Shown here in pieces: positions 11,577 to 17,576 of a stretch of DNA of 17,576 nt. The stretch's first letter is position 1, and each line of letters starts with the position of its first letter. A program made the position numbers and the translations under genes. The stretch covers positions 1-17,576 of the forward strand of contig CAZMRK010000067.1 of the NCBI GenBank assembly GCA_964568355.1, in the 5' to 3' direction. The DNA comes from JAJPJX01 sp964568355 (GTDB taxonomy: Bacteria > Acidobacteriota > Terriglobia > Bryobacterales > Bryobacteraceae). Below the pieces are notes generated by a model. It searched no databases. It was not told where the DNA came from and saw only the letters and a list, made by a program, of their open reading frames with translations.

Positions 11577-12125
11577 ATGATGCGGACCCTGTCCCAGATC
11601 TGCCTGTTTGCGGCGTTCGGCGCCGTTTTGAGTGCGCAACCGCAAGCCCCACCCAAGACCCACTTGAAGGTCGGCGATACGGCACCCGAGTTCACGATGC
11701 CGGGAACCGACGGAAAGACCCACTCGCTTTCCGAGTTTCGAGGAAAGCAGAACGTGGTGCTGGCCTTTTTCCCGGCCGCGTTTACCGGGGGATGCACCAA
11801 AGAAATGCTGGCTTACCAGGCGAGCCTGGCCAAATTTACCGGCGTGGATACCCAGATCTTCGGCGTAAGCGGTGACAATACGCCGTCGCAGAAGGTATTC
11901 GCCGAGCAGTTGAAGCTGACCTTTCCGCTCTTGAGCGATTTCGCCAAACGGCAGGCGATGGCCGATTACGGCGTGCTGTTTCCGGGCCGCGGCCTGGCCA
12001 ACCGGGCCACCTTCGTGATCGATAAGGAGGGCAAGATCCGCCATATCGAAGAAGGCAGCGGCGCGGTGGATATCAGCGGCGCGGAGATGGCCTGCAGCCG
12101 CCTGGCTCACGGCAAATCCGAGTAG
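11577..12125 (+). CDS. Exported peroxiredoxin (AhpC/TSA family)
   Basis: A thiol peroxidase reducing hydrogen peroxide or organic peroxides, probably in the periplasm. A signal peptide (MMRTLSQICLFAAFGAVLSA) is followed by the thioredoxin-fold core starting VGDTAPEFTMPGTDGKTHSL. The peroxidatic motif PAAFTGGC (P-x3-T-x2-C) puts the active Cys at residue 73. The catalytic arginine is in NRATFVIDKEG. A second cysteine lies near the C terminus (ACSRLAH, residue 173) and could be the resolving one. The length of 182 residues including the signal is usual. Two adjacent ATGs (11577 and 11580) follow GGAGGAG; the second has the better spacing, so the true start may be three bases later. The gene is divergent from the leader at 11445 and converges on the zinc-ribbon gene, 10 bp away. 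No reductase partner is visible. Confidence 0.9.
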   Translation: MMRTLSQICLFAAFGAVLSAQPQAPPKTHLKVGDTAPEFTMPGTDGKTHSLSEFRGKQNVVLAFFPAAFTGGCTKEMLAYQASLAKFTGVDTQIFGVSGDNTPSQKVFAEQLKLTFPLLSDFAKRQAMADYGVLFPGRGLANRATFVIDKEGKIRHIEEGSGAVDISGAEMACSRLAHGKSE

Positions 12126-12135
12126 TCTTCCCGGG

Positions 12136-12432
12136 TCACTGGCTGGGCGCGACCTCGGTATAGGCCAGCTCCAGCAGTGACCCGCATTTCGTGCACACCA
12201 GACGACCTTCCTCCAAAACGTAGACCGTAGTGGAATCGCACCTGGCGCAGGCGACCGTAGGGTCGGAGGCGTCGGGTAGCGGATCGGGCGGCGCGGCGCC
12301 CTTCTCCAGCGCCCCGAGCGTGTGTGTGACCGGCTCAAAGGTCGCGCCGCAATCGCTGCACACGTGATTGAAACAGCAGTTAGGCGTGCAACTGTAAAAC
12401 ACCTCTCCCGAACCACAGACCGGGCATTTCAT
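12136..12432 (-). CDS. Double zinc-ribbon protein (98 aa)
   Basis: A small cytoplasmic protein with two zinc-ribbon modules. The first opens at residue 1 with MKCPVCGSGEVFYSC, adds TPNCCFNHVCSDCGATFEPV, and binds zinc through CPVC and CSDC. The extra cysteines in SCTPNCC could form a further site. The second uses CARC and CTKC (ACARCDSTTVYVLEEGRLVC). No enzymatic domain is present. Such proteins bind nucleic acid or partner proteins, but no role can be assigned. The frame stays open upstream to beyond 13300. ATG 12510, which has a GGGGGAG upstream, would add 26 residues of low homology, but it would run across the neighbour's promoter at 12493-12521. I therefore prefer ATG 12432, which begins directly at the first zinc knuckle. 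Neither start has decisive ribosome-site evidence. Confidence 0.7.
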   Translation of the reverse strand: MKCPVCGSGEVFYSCTPNCCFNHVCSDCGATFEPVTHTLGALEKGAAPPDPLPDASDPTVACARCDSTTVYVLEEGRLVCTKCGSLLELAYTEVAPSQ

Positions 12433-12492
12433 GGCCAGCTTGCGAGTCTTCACTTCTCGTACTGTAGCGCAAGCAGCCGAGTTTCCGGCCTT

Positions 12493-12521
12493 TTGACTTT
12501 GGGTTTCCATTGTAATAGGCT
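12493..12521 (+). promoter_or_regulatory. Promoter of the beta-propeller gene, near-leaderless
   Basis: A -35 TTGACT (12493-12498, five of six), a 17-bp spacer and -10 TAGGCT (12516-12521) precede ATG 12529 by only seven bases. The transcript would start at or next to the initiation codon, leaving no room for a Shine-Dalgarno. Confidence 0.6.
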
Positions 12522-12528
12522 CCCCCAC

Positions 12529-13482
12529 ATGAAAGCCGCGTTCGCTGCTGCCATCACGCTTCTGGCCGCCTCGTATCTCCTGGCGGCCGAACTGAAAACC
12601 GGCCCCGCTCTGCCGTACCAGGTGGTACCGGACTGGGCCCAACTGCCGGCCGGCTGGAACCTGGGCGAATGCTCGGGCGTGGCCGTGGACAAGAACGATC
12701 ACGTCTGGGTCTTCCACCGCGGGGCCCACCCGGTGATGGAATTCGATGCCAACGGCAACATGCTCCAGTCCTGGGGCGACGGCACCGTACAATCCTCCCA
12801 CGGCATCCGGGTGGATCGCGACGGCAACGTCTGGGGGATCGACGTCAAGGGGCATGTGGTCATCAAATACAACCGGGCCGGACGGGTGCTCATGATCCTG
12901 GGCAACCGGCAAGGAGTCCCCGGCAATAACGATAGCAAGGATGCCTTCAACCAGCCCACCAATATCGCGTTCACGCCCGCCGGCGACTTCTTTATTTCCG
13001 ACGGATACGGCAATTCCCGCGTGATCAAGTTCAATCGCGAGGGGCAGTATCTGACCCACTGGGGGCAAAAAGGCACGGGGGATGGCGAATTTAACCTGGT
13101 ACACGACGTGGTGCGGGATTCGAACGGCCGCATTTATGTAGCGGATCGCACCAATCAGCGCATCCAGATCTTCGATGAAAACGGCAAGTTTCTGGGCAAG
13201 TGGACCGATATCGGAGCGCCCTGGGGGTTGGATTACGTAGCCAAGGAGAACGCCATCTATATGTGCGACGGGCTGAACAACCGGGTGGTGAAGCTGAACC
13301 TGGAGGGGCAGATTCTGGGCGTGCTCGGCTCCTACGGGAAGACGCCCGGAAAATTCGATTTCGCCCACAGCATCGCGGTGGATAGCACCGGCGCCATCTA
13401 TGTCGCCGAGATCAAGAACTGGCGGGTGCAGAAGTTCGTGAAGGCTGGAAGCCGCGCTAGCACGCGCAGTTCCGAAAACTGA
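12529..13482 (+). CDS. Secreted NHL-repeat six-bladed beta-propeller protein
   Basis: An exported protein of 317 residues. A signal peptide (MKAAFAAAITLLAASYLLAA) is followed by a beta-propeller. Repeats of the NHL type are clear: GECSGVAVDKNDHVWVFHRG, SHGIRVDRDGNVWGID, PTNIAFTPAGDFFISDGYGN, VHDVVRDSNGRIYVADRTNQ, and AHSIAVDSTGAIYVAEIKNW. Each is followed by R-[IV]-x-K/Q-F-x-x-x-G. The fold and length match bacterial proteins related to peptidyl-alpha-hydroxyglycine alpha-amidating lyase, a name often given by homology without the activity being tested. It could equally be a binding scaffold. ATG 12529 has no Shine-Dalgarno, consistent with the short leader. The M2 peptidase gene starts 28 bp after its stop on the same strand, so the two exported proteins may be co-transcribed. 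Confidence 0.88.
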   Translation: MKAAFAAAITLLAASYLLAAELKTGPALPYQVVPDWAQLPAGWNLGECSGVAVDKNDHVWVFHRGAHPVMEFDANGNMLQSWGDGTVQSSHGIRVDRDGNVWGIDVKGHVVIKYNRAGRVLMILGNRQGVPGNNDSKDAFNQPTNIAFTPAGDFFISDGYGNSRVIKFNREGQYLTHWGQKGTGDGEFNLVHDVVRDSNGRIYVADRTNQRIQIFDENGKFLGKWTDIGAPWGLDYVAKENAIYMCDGLNNRVVKLNLEGQILGVLGSYGKTPGKFDFAHSIAVDSTGAIYVAEIKNWRVQKFVKAGSRASTRSSEN

Positions 13483-13510
13483 CCTCGGCGGCGGGTGCTA
13501 TCCTGCTTGC

Positions 13511-15295
13511 ATGAAACGATTGACGGTTGCCGCGCTTCTGGCGGCCGCGGCCTTCGCCGCCGAGCCGAAGCCTACCGTGGCGGAAGCCCGCAAGTTTCTG
13601 GAACAGGCGGAAAGCCGGCTGCTGGACCTATCACTCGAAGCCGGGCGGGCCGAGTGGGTGAAATCCACCTACATCACGGAGGACACCGAAGCCCTGGCTG
13701 CGCGCGCCGACGAGCGCATCATCAATGCCACGGTAGAACTGGTGAAACAGTCGAAGCGCTTCGATGGCCTGCGCCTGCCTGACGATCTGGCCCGCAGGAT
13801 GAAGCTGCTAAAACTGCAACTCACCATCGCGACGCCGGCCGACCCGGAGAAGAGCCGGGAATTGACGCGTATTGTGGCCTCCCTCGAAGGCATCTATGGC
13901 AAGGGCAAGTATTGCCCTGCCCCGGACAAGTGCCAGGATCTGGAAGACCTGAGCCGCACGCTGGCCAACAGCCGGGACGCCGGACAACTGCTGGAGGCGT
14001 GGCGGGGCTGGCACGCCATCTCGCGGCCCATGCGCAAGGATTTCACGCGGTACGCCGATCTCGCCAACCAGGGCGCGCGGGAACTGGGCTTTCGCGACAA
14101 CGGCGCCATGTGGCGCTCGAAGTACGATATGGCGCCGGACGCGTTCGCCAAGGAGATGGACCGGCTATGGGACCAGGTACGGCCGCTGTACGTCTCGCTG
14201 CACGCCTATGTGCGCAACCGCCTGCGCGAGCACTACGGAGCCAGCGTGGTTCCGGCGGAAGGCCCCATCCCGGCGCACCTGTTGGGGAACATGTGGGCGC
14301 AATCGTGGGAGAACATCTATCCGCTGGTGGCCCCCAAGGACGCCGATCCAGGCTTCGATCTCACCGCCATTCTCAAAGAGCGCCACACCGATTACAAGCA
14401 GATGGTGCAATACGGCGAGCGCTTCTTTACCTCGCTGGGCTTCGCTCCTCTGCCGGCTACGTTCTGGGAGCGCTCGTTGTTCCTGAAACCGCGCGACCGC
14501 GAAGTGGTGTGCCATGCCAGCGCCTGGGATGTGGATGCGGTGAACGATCTGCGCATCAAGATGTGCATCGATATCACCGGCGAGGATTTCCGCACCATTC
14601 ACCACGAGTTGGGCCACAATTTTTACCAGCGCGCCTATAACCAGCAGCCGTACCTGTTCCGCGACAGCGCCAACGATGGCTTCCACGAAGCGGTGGGCGA
14701 CACTATCGCGCTTTCCATTACGCCCGAATACCTGGTCAAGCTCGGCTTTCTCGAAAAGCCCACCGATCCTTCGAAAGACATCGGCCTGCTGCTGGAGCGG
14801 GCGCTCGAAAAGGTGGCCTTTCTGCCTTTTGGACTGCTGATCGACGAGTGGCGCTGGAAGGTGTTTTCGGGCGAGATTCCGCCGGAGAAATACAACCAGA
14901 CCTGGTGGGAGCTGCGCCGGAAATATCAGGGGGTGGCGCCGCCGGTCGATCGTTCCGAAGAAGACTTCGACCCGGGAGCGAAGTATCACGTGGCGGCCAA
15001 CGTGCCCTATGCGCGGTATTTTCTCGCGGACATTTTGCAGTTCCAGTTCCACCGGTCGCTGGCCAAAGCGGCCGGCTGCACGGATCCGCTGCACCGCTGC
15101 TCGATCTACGGTAACGCAGAGGCAGGCAAGCGCCTCAACGCCATGCTCAGCATGGGCGCGAGCCGGCCGTGGCAGGAAGCGCTGGCCGCGCTGACCGGCC
15201 AGCGCGAGATGGATGCCACCGCCATCGTGGATTACTTCGCGCCGCTCAAGAAATGGCTGGATGACCAGAACCGGGGCAAGCCTGTAGGCTGGTAG
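13511..15295 (+). CDS. Exported M2-family metallopeptidase (angiotensin-converting-enzyme-like)
   Basis: A zinc dipeptidyl carboxypeptidase of peptidase family M2, 594 residues, about the size of a single ACE catalytic domain. A signal peptide (MKRLTVAALLAAAAFAA) places it in the periplasm. The zinc motif HELGH is at residues 365-369 and the third ligand Glu393 lies in HEAVGD, giving the M2 spacing HExxH-(x23)-E. MW-x-x-x-YD and MWAQSWENIYPL in the middle are family hallmarks. It probably releases C-terminal dipeptides from imported or wall-derived oligopeptides. Start ATG 13511 has TATCCT (13499-13504) six bases upstream and no Shine-Dalgarno, so a very short leader is possible. The gene lies 28 bp after the propeller gene and is followed by a 133-bp gap containing two repeat elements. 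Confidence 0.95.
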   Translation: MKRLTVAALLAAAAFAAEPKPTVAEARKFLEQAESRLLDLSLEAGRAEWVKSTYITEDTEALAARADERIINATVELVKQSKRFDGLRLPDDLARRMKLLKLQLTIATPADPEKSRELTRIVASLEGIYGKGKYCPAPDKCQDLEDLSRTLANSRDAGQLLEAWRGWHAISRPMRKDFTRYADLANQGARELGFRDNGAMWRSKYDMAPDAFAKEMDRLWDQVRPLYVSLHAYVRNRLREHYGASVVPAEGPIPAHLLGNMWAQSWENIYPLVAPKDADPGFDLTAILKERHTDYKQMVQYGERFFTSLGFAPLPATFWERSLFLKPRDREVVCHASAWDVDAVNDLRIKMCIDITGEDFRTIHHELGHNFYQRAYNQQPYLFRDSANDGFHEAVGDTIALSITPEYLVKLGFLEKPTDPSKDIGLLLERALEKVAFLPFGLLIDEWRWKVFSGEIPPEKYNQTWWELRRKYQGVAPPVDRSEEDFDPGAKYHVAANVPYARYFLADILQFQFHRSLAKAAGCTDPLHRCSIYGNAEAGKRLNAMLSMGASRPWQEALAALTGQREMDATAIVDYFAPLKKWLDDQNRGKPVGW

Positions 15296-15301
15296 GCAAA
15301 G

Positions 15302-15358
15302 AACCGCTTGCTCACGCGCGCGGCTCCGTTACCGAGCCGCGACCGTCAGGGAGCGGTT
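15302..15358. repeat. Dispersed intergenic repeat, full palindromic copy
   Basis: A 57-bp imperfect palindrome. AACCGCT (15302-15308) pairs with AGCGGTT (15352-15358), and the inner CGCGGCTC (15319-15326) pairs with GAGCCGCG (15334-15341) around a 7-base loop. Its left half recurs at 7259-7306 and its right half at 4539-4566. It lies just after the M2 peptidase gene. Its long stem could also stall transcription, but no T-run follows. Confidence 0.7.
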
Positions 15359-15379
15359 ACATCAGTCAGCGCTCCGAAT

Positions 15380-15425
15380 GTGGGGCGGACTTTCAGTCTG
15401 CTACGGGGCTTCAGCCCCGCTCCCC
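15380..15425. repeat. GTGGGG-type multi-hairpin intergenic repeat
   Basis: GTGGGG opens the element and CCCC (15422-15425) closes it. It contains GCGGACT-TTC-AGTCTGC (15385-15401, one G-T pair) and CGGGGCT-TC-AGCCCCG (15404-15419). The CTTTCAG and CTTCAG centres match those of 7103-7190. It lies between the convergent M2 peptidase and ABC permease genes. Confidence 0.7.
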
Positions 15426-15428
15426 GGG

Positions 15429-17576
15429 CTATTCGTTTCGCAGGGCGACTACGGGATCCACGTGCAAGGCGCGCAGGGCCGGGAGGTAGCTTGCCAGCGC
15501 GGCGATTACGCTCAGAAAAGCCGCGGCTCCCAGGAACGTGAGCGGATCGAAGGGTCCGACATTCACCAGGAAGCCGCCCACGATCCGGGTTCCGGCGAGC
15601 GCGACGGCGCCTCCGGCCAACAGGCCGGGAATGGTGAGGCGAATGCCCTGGCGCAAAACCAGTCCGAGTACGTCACCCGGCTGGGCTCCCAGCGCCATAC
15701 GGATGCCGATTTCCTGCGTGCGCTGGCTGACGGCGTAGCTCATGACGCTATACAGGCCGACAGCGGCGAGCAGGAGGGCGATCCCGGCCACGACCGCGAG
15801 CACGCTTGCCGCGACCTGCTGCGCTACCAGCGAGCGAATGTTGGCATCGGAAAGCAGGCACGTAGTGAAAACCGCGTCCTGGTTGAGAGCAAGGGCTTCC
15901 TGCCGGAGTACGGACGTCATTCTCATCGGATCCCCGGCGGTTTTGAGAAAAATGGCAAAGTTGAGCCCGGGGGCGAACCACTGCCGGAAGGGGAGGTAGA
16001 AGAAGGGGGTGGGGCCTTCGATGGGGGTGTGATATTTGCTGTCCCGGGCGAGCCCGACAACGGTGGCCGGGTGGCGATCGCAGAAGATCTTGCGGCCAAT
16101 GGGACTCGCGCCGTGGAAGAAGCGCCGGGCGAAGGTTTCGTTGACGATGACGACCATGGGCGCTTCGGCCGAATCGCGTTCGGTGAACTCGCGACCTTCC
16201 AGCAGGCGGATACCGAGCAGTTGGAAATAGCCGGGTGCGACAGTGGCACGGTGAATCATCATCTGCTCGTTGGGCGCGGGTGAGTAGCCTTCAATGGAGA
16301 GAAGGTGCCAAGGCGTCAAGCCGGCGCCGGAACTGGTCGACATGGGGACGACGTCGGAATAGCTGACGCCGAGCACTCCGGGCTTGGATTCCATACGCTC
16401 GCGGAGCATGCGGCAGAAATCGTGCTGCTCGCGCGCCGAGTAACCCGCGTAGGAAAGATAGAACTGCGAGACGGAGATATTGGTTCGGTCAAAGCCGGGC
16501 TGAATGCCGCTGGCATTGCGGAAACTCCGATAGAAGAGGCCTGCGCCGACCATGGTCACCATGACGAGAGCCATTTCGGCGACCACCAGCAGGCCGCGGA
16601 GGCGATGCGAGCCGCTGCCCGCGCCGCCGGTGCGGCCGCCTTCCTTCAGGGTTTCGTTCAGATCGGCGCGCGAGCTGAGCAGGGCCGGAACGGCGCCGGA
16701 GAGCAGGGTGGCGAGGAAGGTGACGAGCACCGTGAAGAGGAGCGTGGGGAGATTGAGGGAGCCGCCCAGATCGAGTGGGACATCGAGGAAACGAAGCAGA
16801 TAGCCGAGGGACTGGCCCATCCACAAAACCAAAATGATGCCCACGATGGCTCCGCCACAGGCAAGGAGCAGCGTTTCGATCAAAAGCTGTGTGACGAGGC
16901 GGGAGCGCGGAGCTCCCATAGCCAGGCGGATTCCAAATTCGCGCTGGCGGGAGACAGCGCGGGCGAGCAGCAGGTTGGCGACGTTGGCGCAAACAATGAC
17001 GAGCAGCAGCAGCGAGAGAGCCATCAGGATGCGCAGCGGCTGCAGCAGTATGCCCTGGGCTCCCAGGTGGCCGCGCCACAACGGGGTAACGGTAAGATCG
17101 ATTCCGCGATTGGTGGCGGGGTACATGGCCGCAAGTCGTTTGCCCAGGGCGGCGACTTCCGCGCGCGCCTGCTCGATGGTCACGCCGGGCTTCAGCCGCA
17201 CGACGGTGGCAGGCTGGTCGCGGGTGCCGCGGTAATGCAAAGTGCCATTGCCGGTGCCCATGGCGGTGGCCATGGTGACGGGCGCCCAGACGTCGAAGAC
17301 GACTCCGGCAAGGGTGCCGCGAAAAGCGGGGGGCGCGACCCCGATGATGGTCAGGTCGTGACGGTTCAGGCGAATGGTCTTGCCAAGGATTTTCGGATCG
17401 CCGTGGTATCGGCTCTGCCAGGTGCCGTAGCTGATGACGGCCACGGGGCTGGAGCCCTCCTGGGCGCCTTCTTCGGGCCGGAAGGTGCGTCCGAGCAAGG
17501 GCTTCACTTTCAGAACGTCGAAGTAGTTGGGCGAAACGAGCTCCGCCCAGGCGCGCGAGGTCCTGCCTTCGGGGCC
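15429..17576 (-). CDS. ADOP-type ABC transporter permease (MacB/FtsX family), 5' end missing
   Basis: The visible 715 residues of a large integral inner-membrane permease. The frame stays open through the right edge, and the codons before the first internal start continue family sequence (AWAELVSPNYFDVLKVKPLL), so the N terminus is outside the window. It has a MacB-like periplasmic region (LLGRTFRPEEG, ISYGTWQSRY) and a first FtsX block (three helices near LRILMALSLLLLVIVCANVA and the REFGIRLAMGAPRSRL loop). A second periplasmic region follows, then a final FtsX block (VVAGIALLLAAVGLYSVMSY, TQEIGIRMALGAQPGDVL, ending LRALHVDPVVALRNE). Two FtsX blocks in one chain without an ATPase domain define the acidobacterial duplicated orphan permeases. 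The cognate ATPase and cargo are unknown; lipoprotein or peptide export is inferred from MacB relatives. Confidence 0.93.
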   Translation of the reverse strand, partial: GPEGRTSRAWAELVSPNYFDVLKVKPLLGRTFRPEEGAQEGSSPVAVISYGTWQSRYHGDPKILGKTIRLNRHDLTIIGVAPPAFRGTLAGVVFDVWAPVTMATAMGTGNGTLHYRGTRDQPATVVRLKPGVTIEQARAEVAALGKRLAAMYPATNRGIDLTVTPLWRGHLGAQGILLQPLRILMALSLLLLVIVCANVANLLLARAVSRQREFGIRLAMGAPRSRLVTQLLIETLLLACGGAIVGIILVLWMGQSLGYLLRFLDVPLDLGGSLNLPTLLFTVLVTFLATLLSGAVPALLSSRADLNETLKEGGRTGGAGSGSHRLRGLLVVAEMALVMVTMVGAGLFYRSFRNASGIQPGFDRTNISVSQFYLSYAGYSAREQHDFCRMLRERMESKPGVLGVSYSDVVPMSTSSGAGLTPWHLLSIEGYSPAPNEQMMIHRATVAPGYFQLLGIRLLEGREFTERDSAEAPMVVIVNETFARRFFHGASPIGRKIFCDRHPATVVGLARDSKYHTPIEGPTPFFYLPFRQWFAPGLNFAIFLKTAGDPMRMTSVLRQEALALNQDAVFTTCLLSDANIRSLVAQQVAASVLAVVAGIALLLAAVGLYSVMSYAVSQRTQEIGIRMALGAQPGDVLGLVLRQGIRLTIPGLLAGGAVALAGTRIVGGFLVNVGPFDPLTFLGAAAFLSVIAALASYLPALRALHVDPVVALRNE

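Noticed and set aside
12433..13368. Long N-terminal extension of the zinc-ribbon frame
   Set aside because: It runs antisense through the propeller gene and across its promoter; the zinc-ribbon protein naturally begins with MKCPVC at 12432.

Overview
The window looks like a chromosomal segment of an Acidobacteriota bacterium, probably Bryobacterales/Solibacter-like. This is inferred from gene content, because no rRNA or marker gene is present. The pointers are a large two-block FtsX/MacB permease of the ADOP type at the right edge, a secreted M2 (ACE-like) peptidase, a secreted protein of stacked carboxypeptidase-regulatory-like domains, high GC, and intergenic hairpin repeats opening with GTGGGG. 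No rRNA, tRNA, CRISPR array, transposase or prophage gene was seen.

Layout. 1-588 (minus): a toxin-first HigB2/HigA2-type toxin-antitoxin operon, its antitoxin cut by the left edge, with a palindrome inside its promoter. 703-1110: a single-domain PilZ protein. 1286-4534 (plus): tldD, pmbA and a membrane-anchored FxLYD/DUF2393-like protein, overlapping end to start and probably translationally coupled. 4572-5243 (minus): a DtxR/MntR-type metal regulator, sharing a 44-bp divergent promoter region with a perfect inverted repeat. 5288-7063 (plus): an APH-fold kinase followed after 3 bp by a histidine-phosphatase-fold protein lacking the usual second histidine. 7103-7338: repeats. 7333-9084 (minus): the secreted regulatory-like-domain protein. 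9293-10593 (plus): a small exported cytochrome c and a Gly/Tyr/Trp-rich secreted protein. 10596-11289 (minus): two unrecognised small genes behind a leader that contains an intrinsic terminator. 11577-12125 (plus): an exported peroxiredoxin. 12136-12432 (minus): a double zinc-ribbon protein. 12529-15295 (plus): a secreted NHL beta-propeller and the M2 metallopeptidase. 15429-17576 (minus): the ADOP permease, running off the right edge.

How the genes work together. Most of the window is ordinary accessory and housekeeping content rather than one pathway. TldD/PmbA form the known heterodimeric metalloprotease. The kinase/phosphatase pair is probably one transcription unit acting on a common small substrate. 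The right half is rich in exported proteins (cytochrome c, Gly-rich protein, peroxiredoxin, propeller, M2 peptidase, regulatory-like-domain protein), which suggests periplasmic or cell-surface functions.

The least explained parts are non-coding. They are the promoter-leader-terminator arrangement at 11290-11480, a near-leaderless promoter at 12493-12531, palindromes in several promoters, and two families of dispersed intergenic hairpin repeats. I do not see convincing evidence of a large new multi-gene system.
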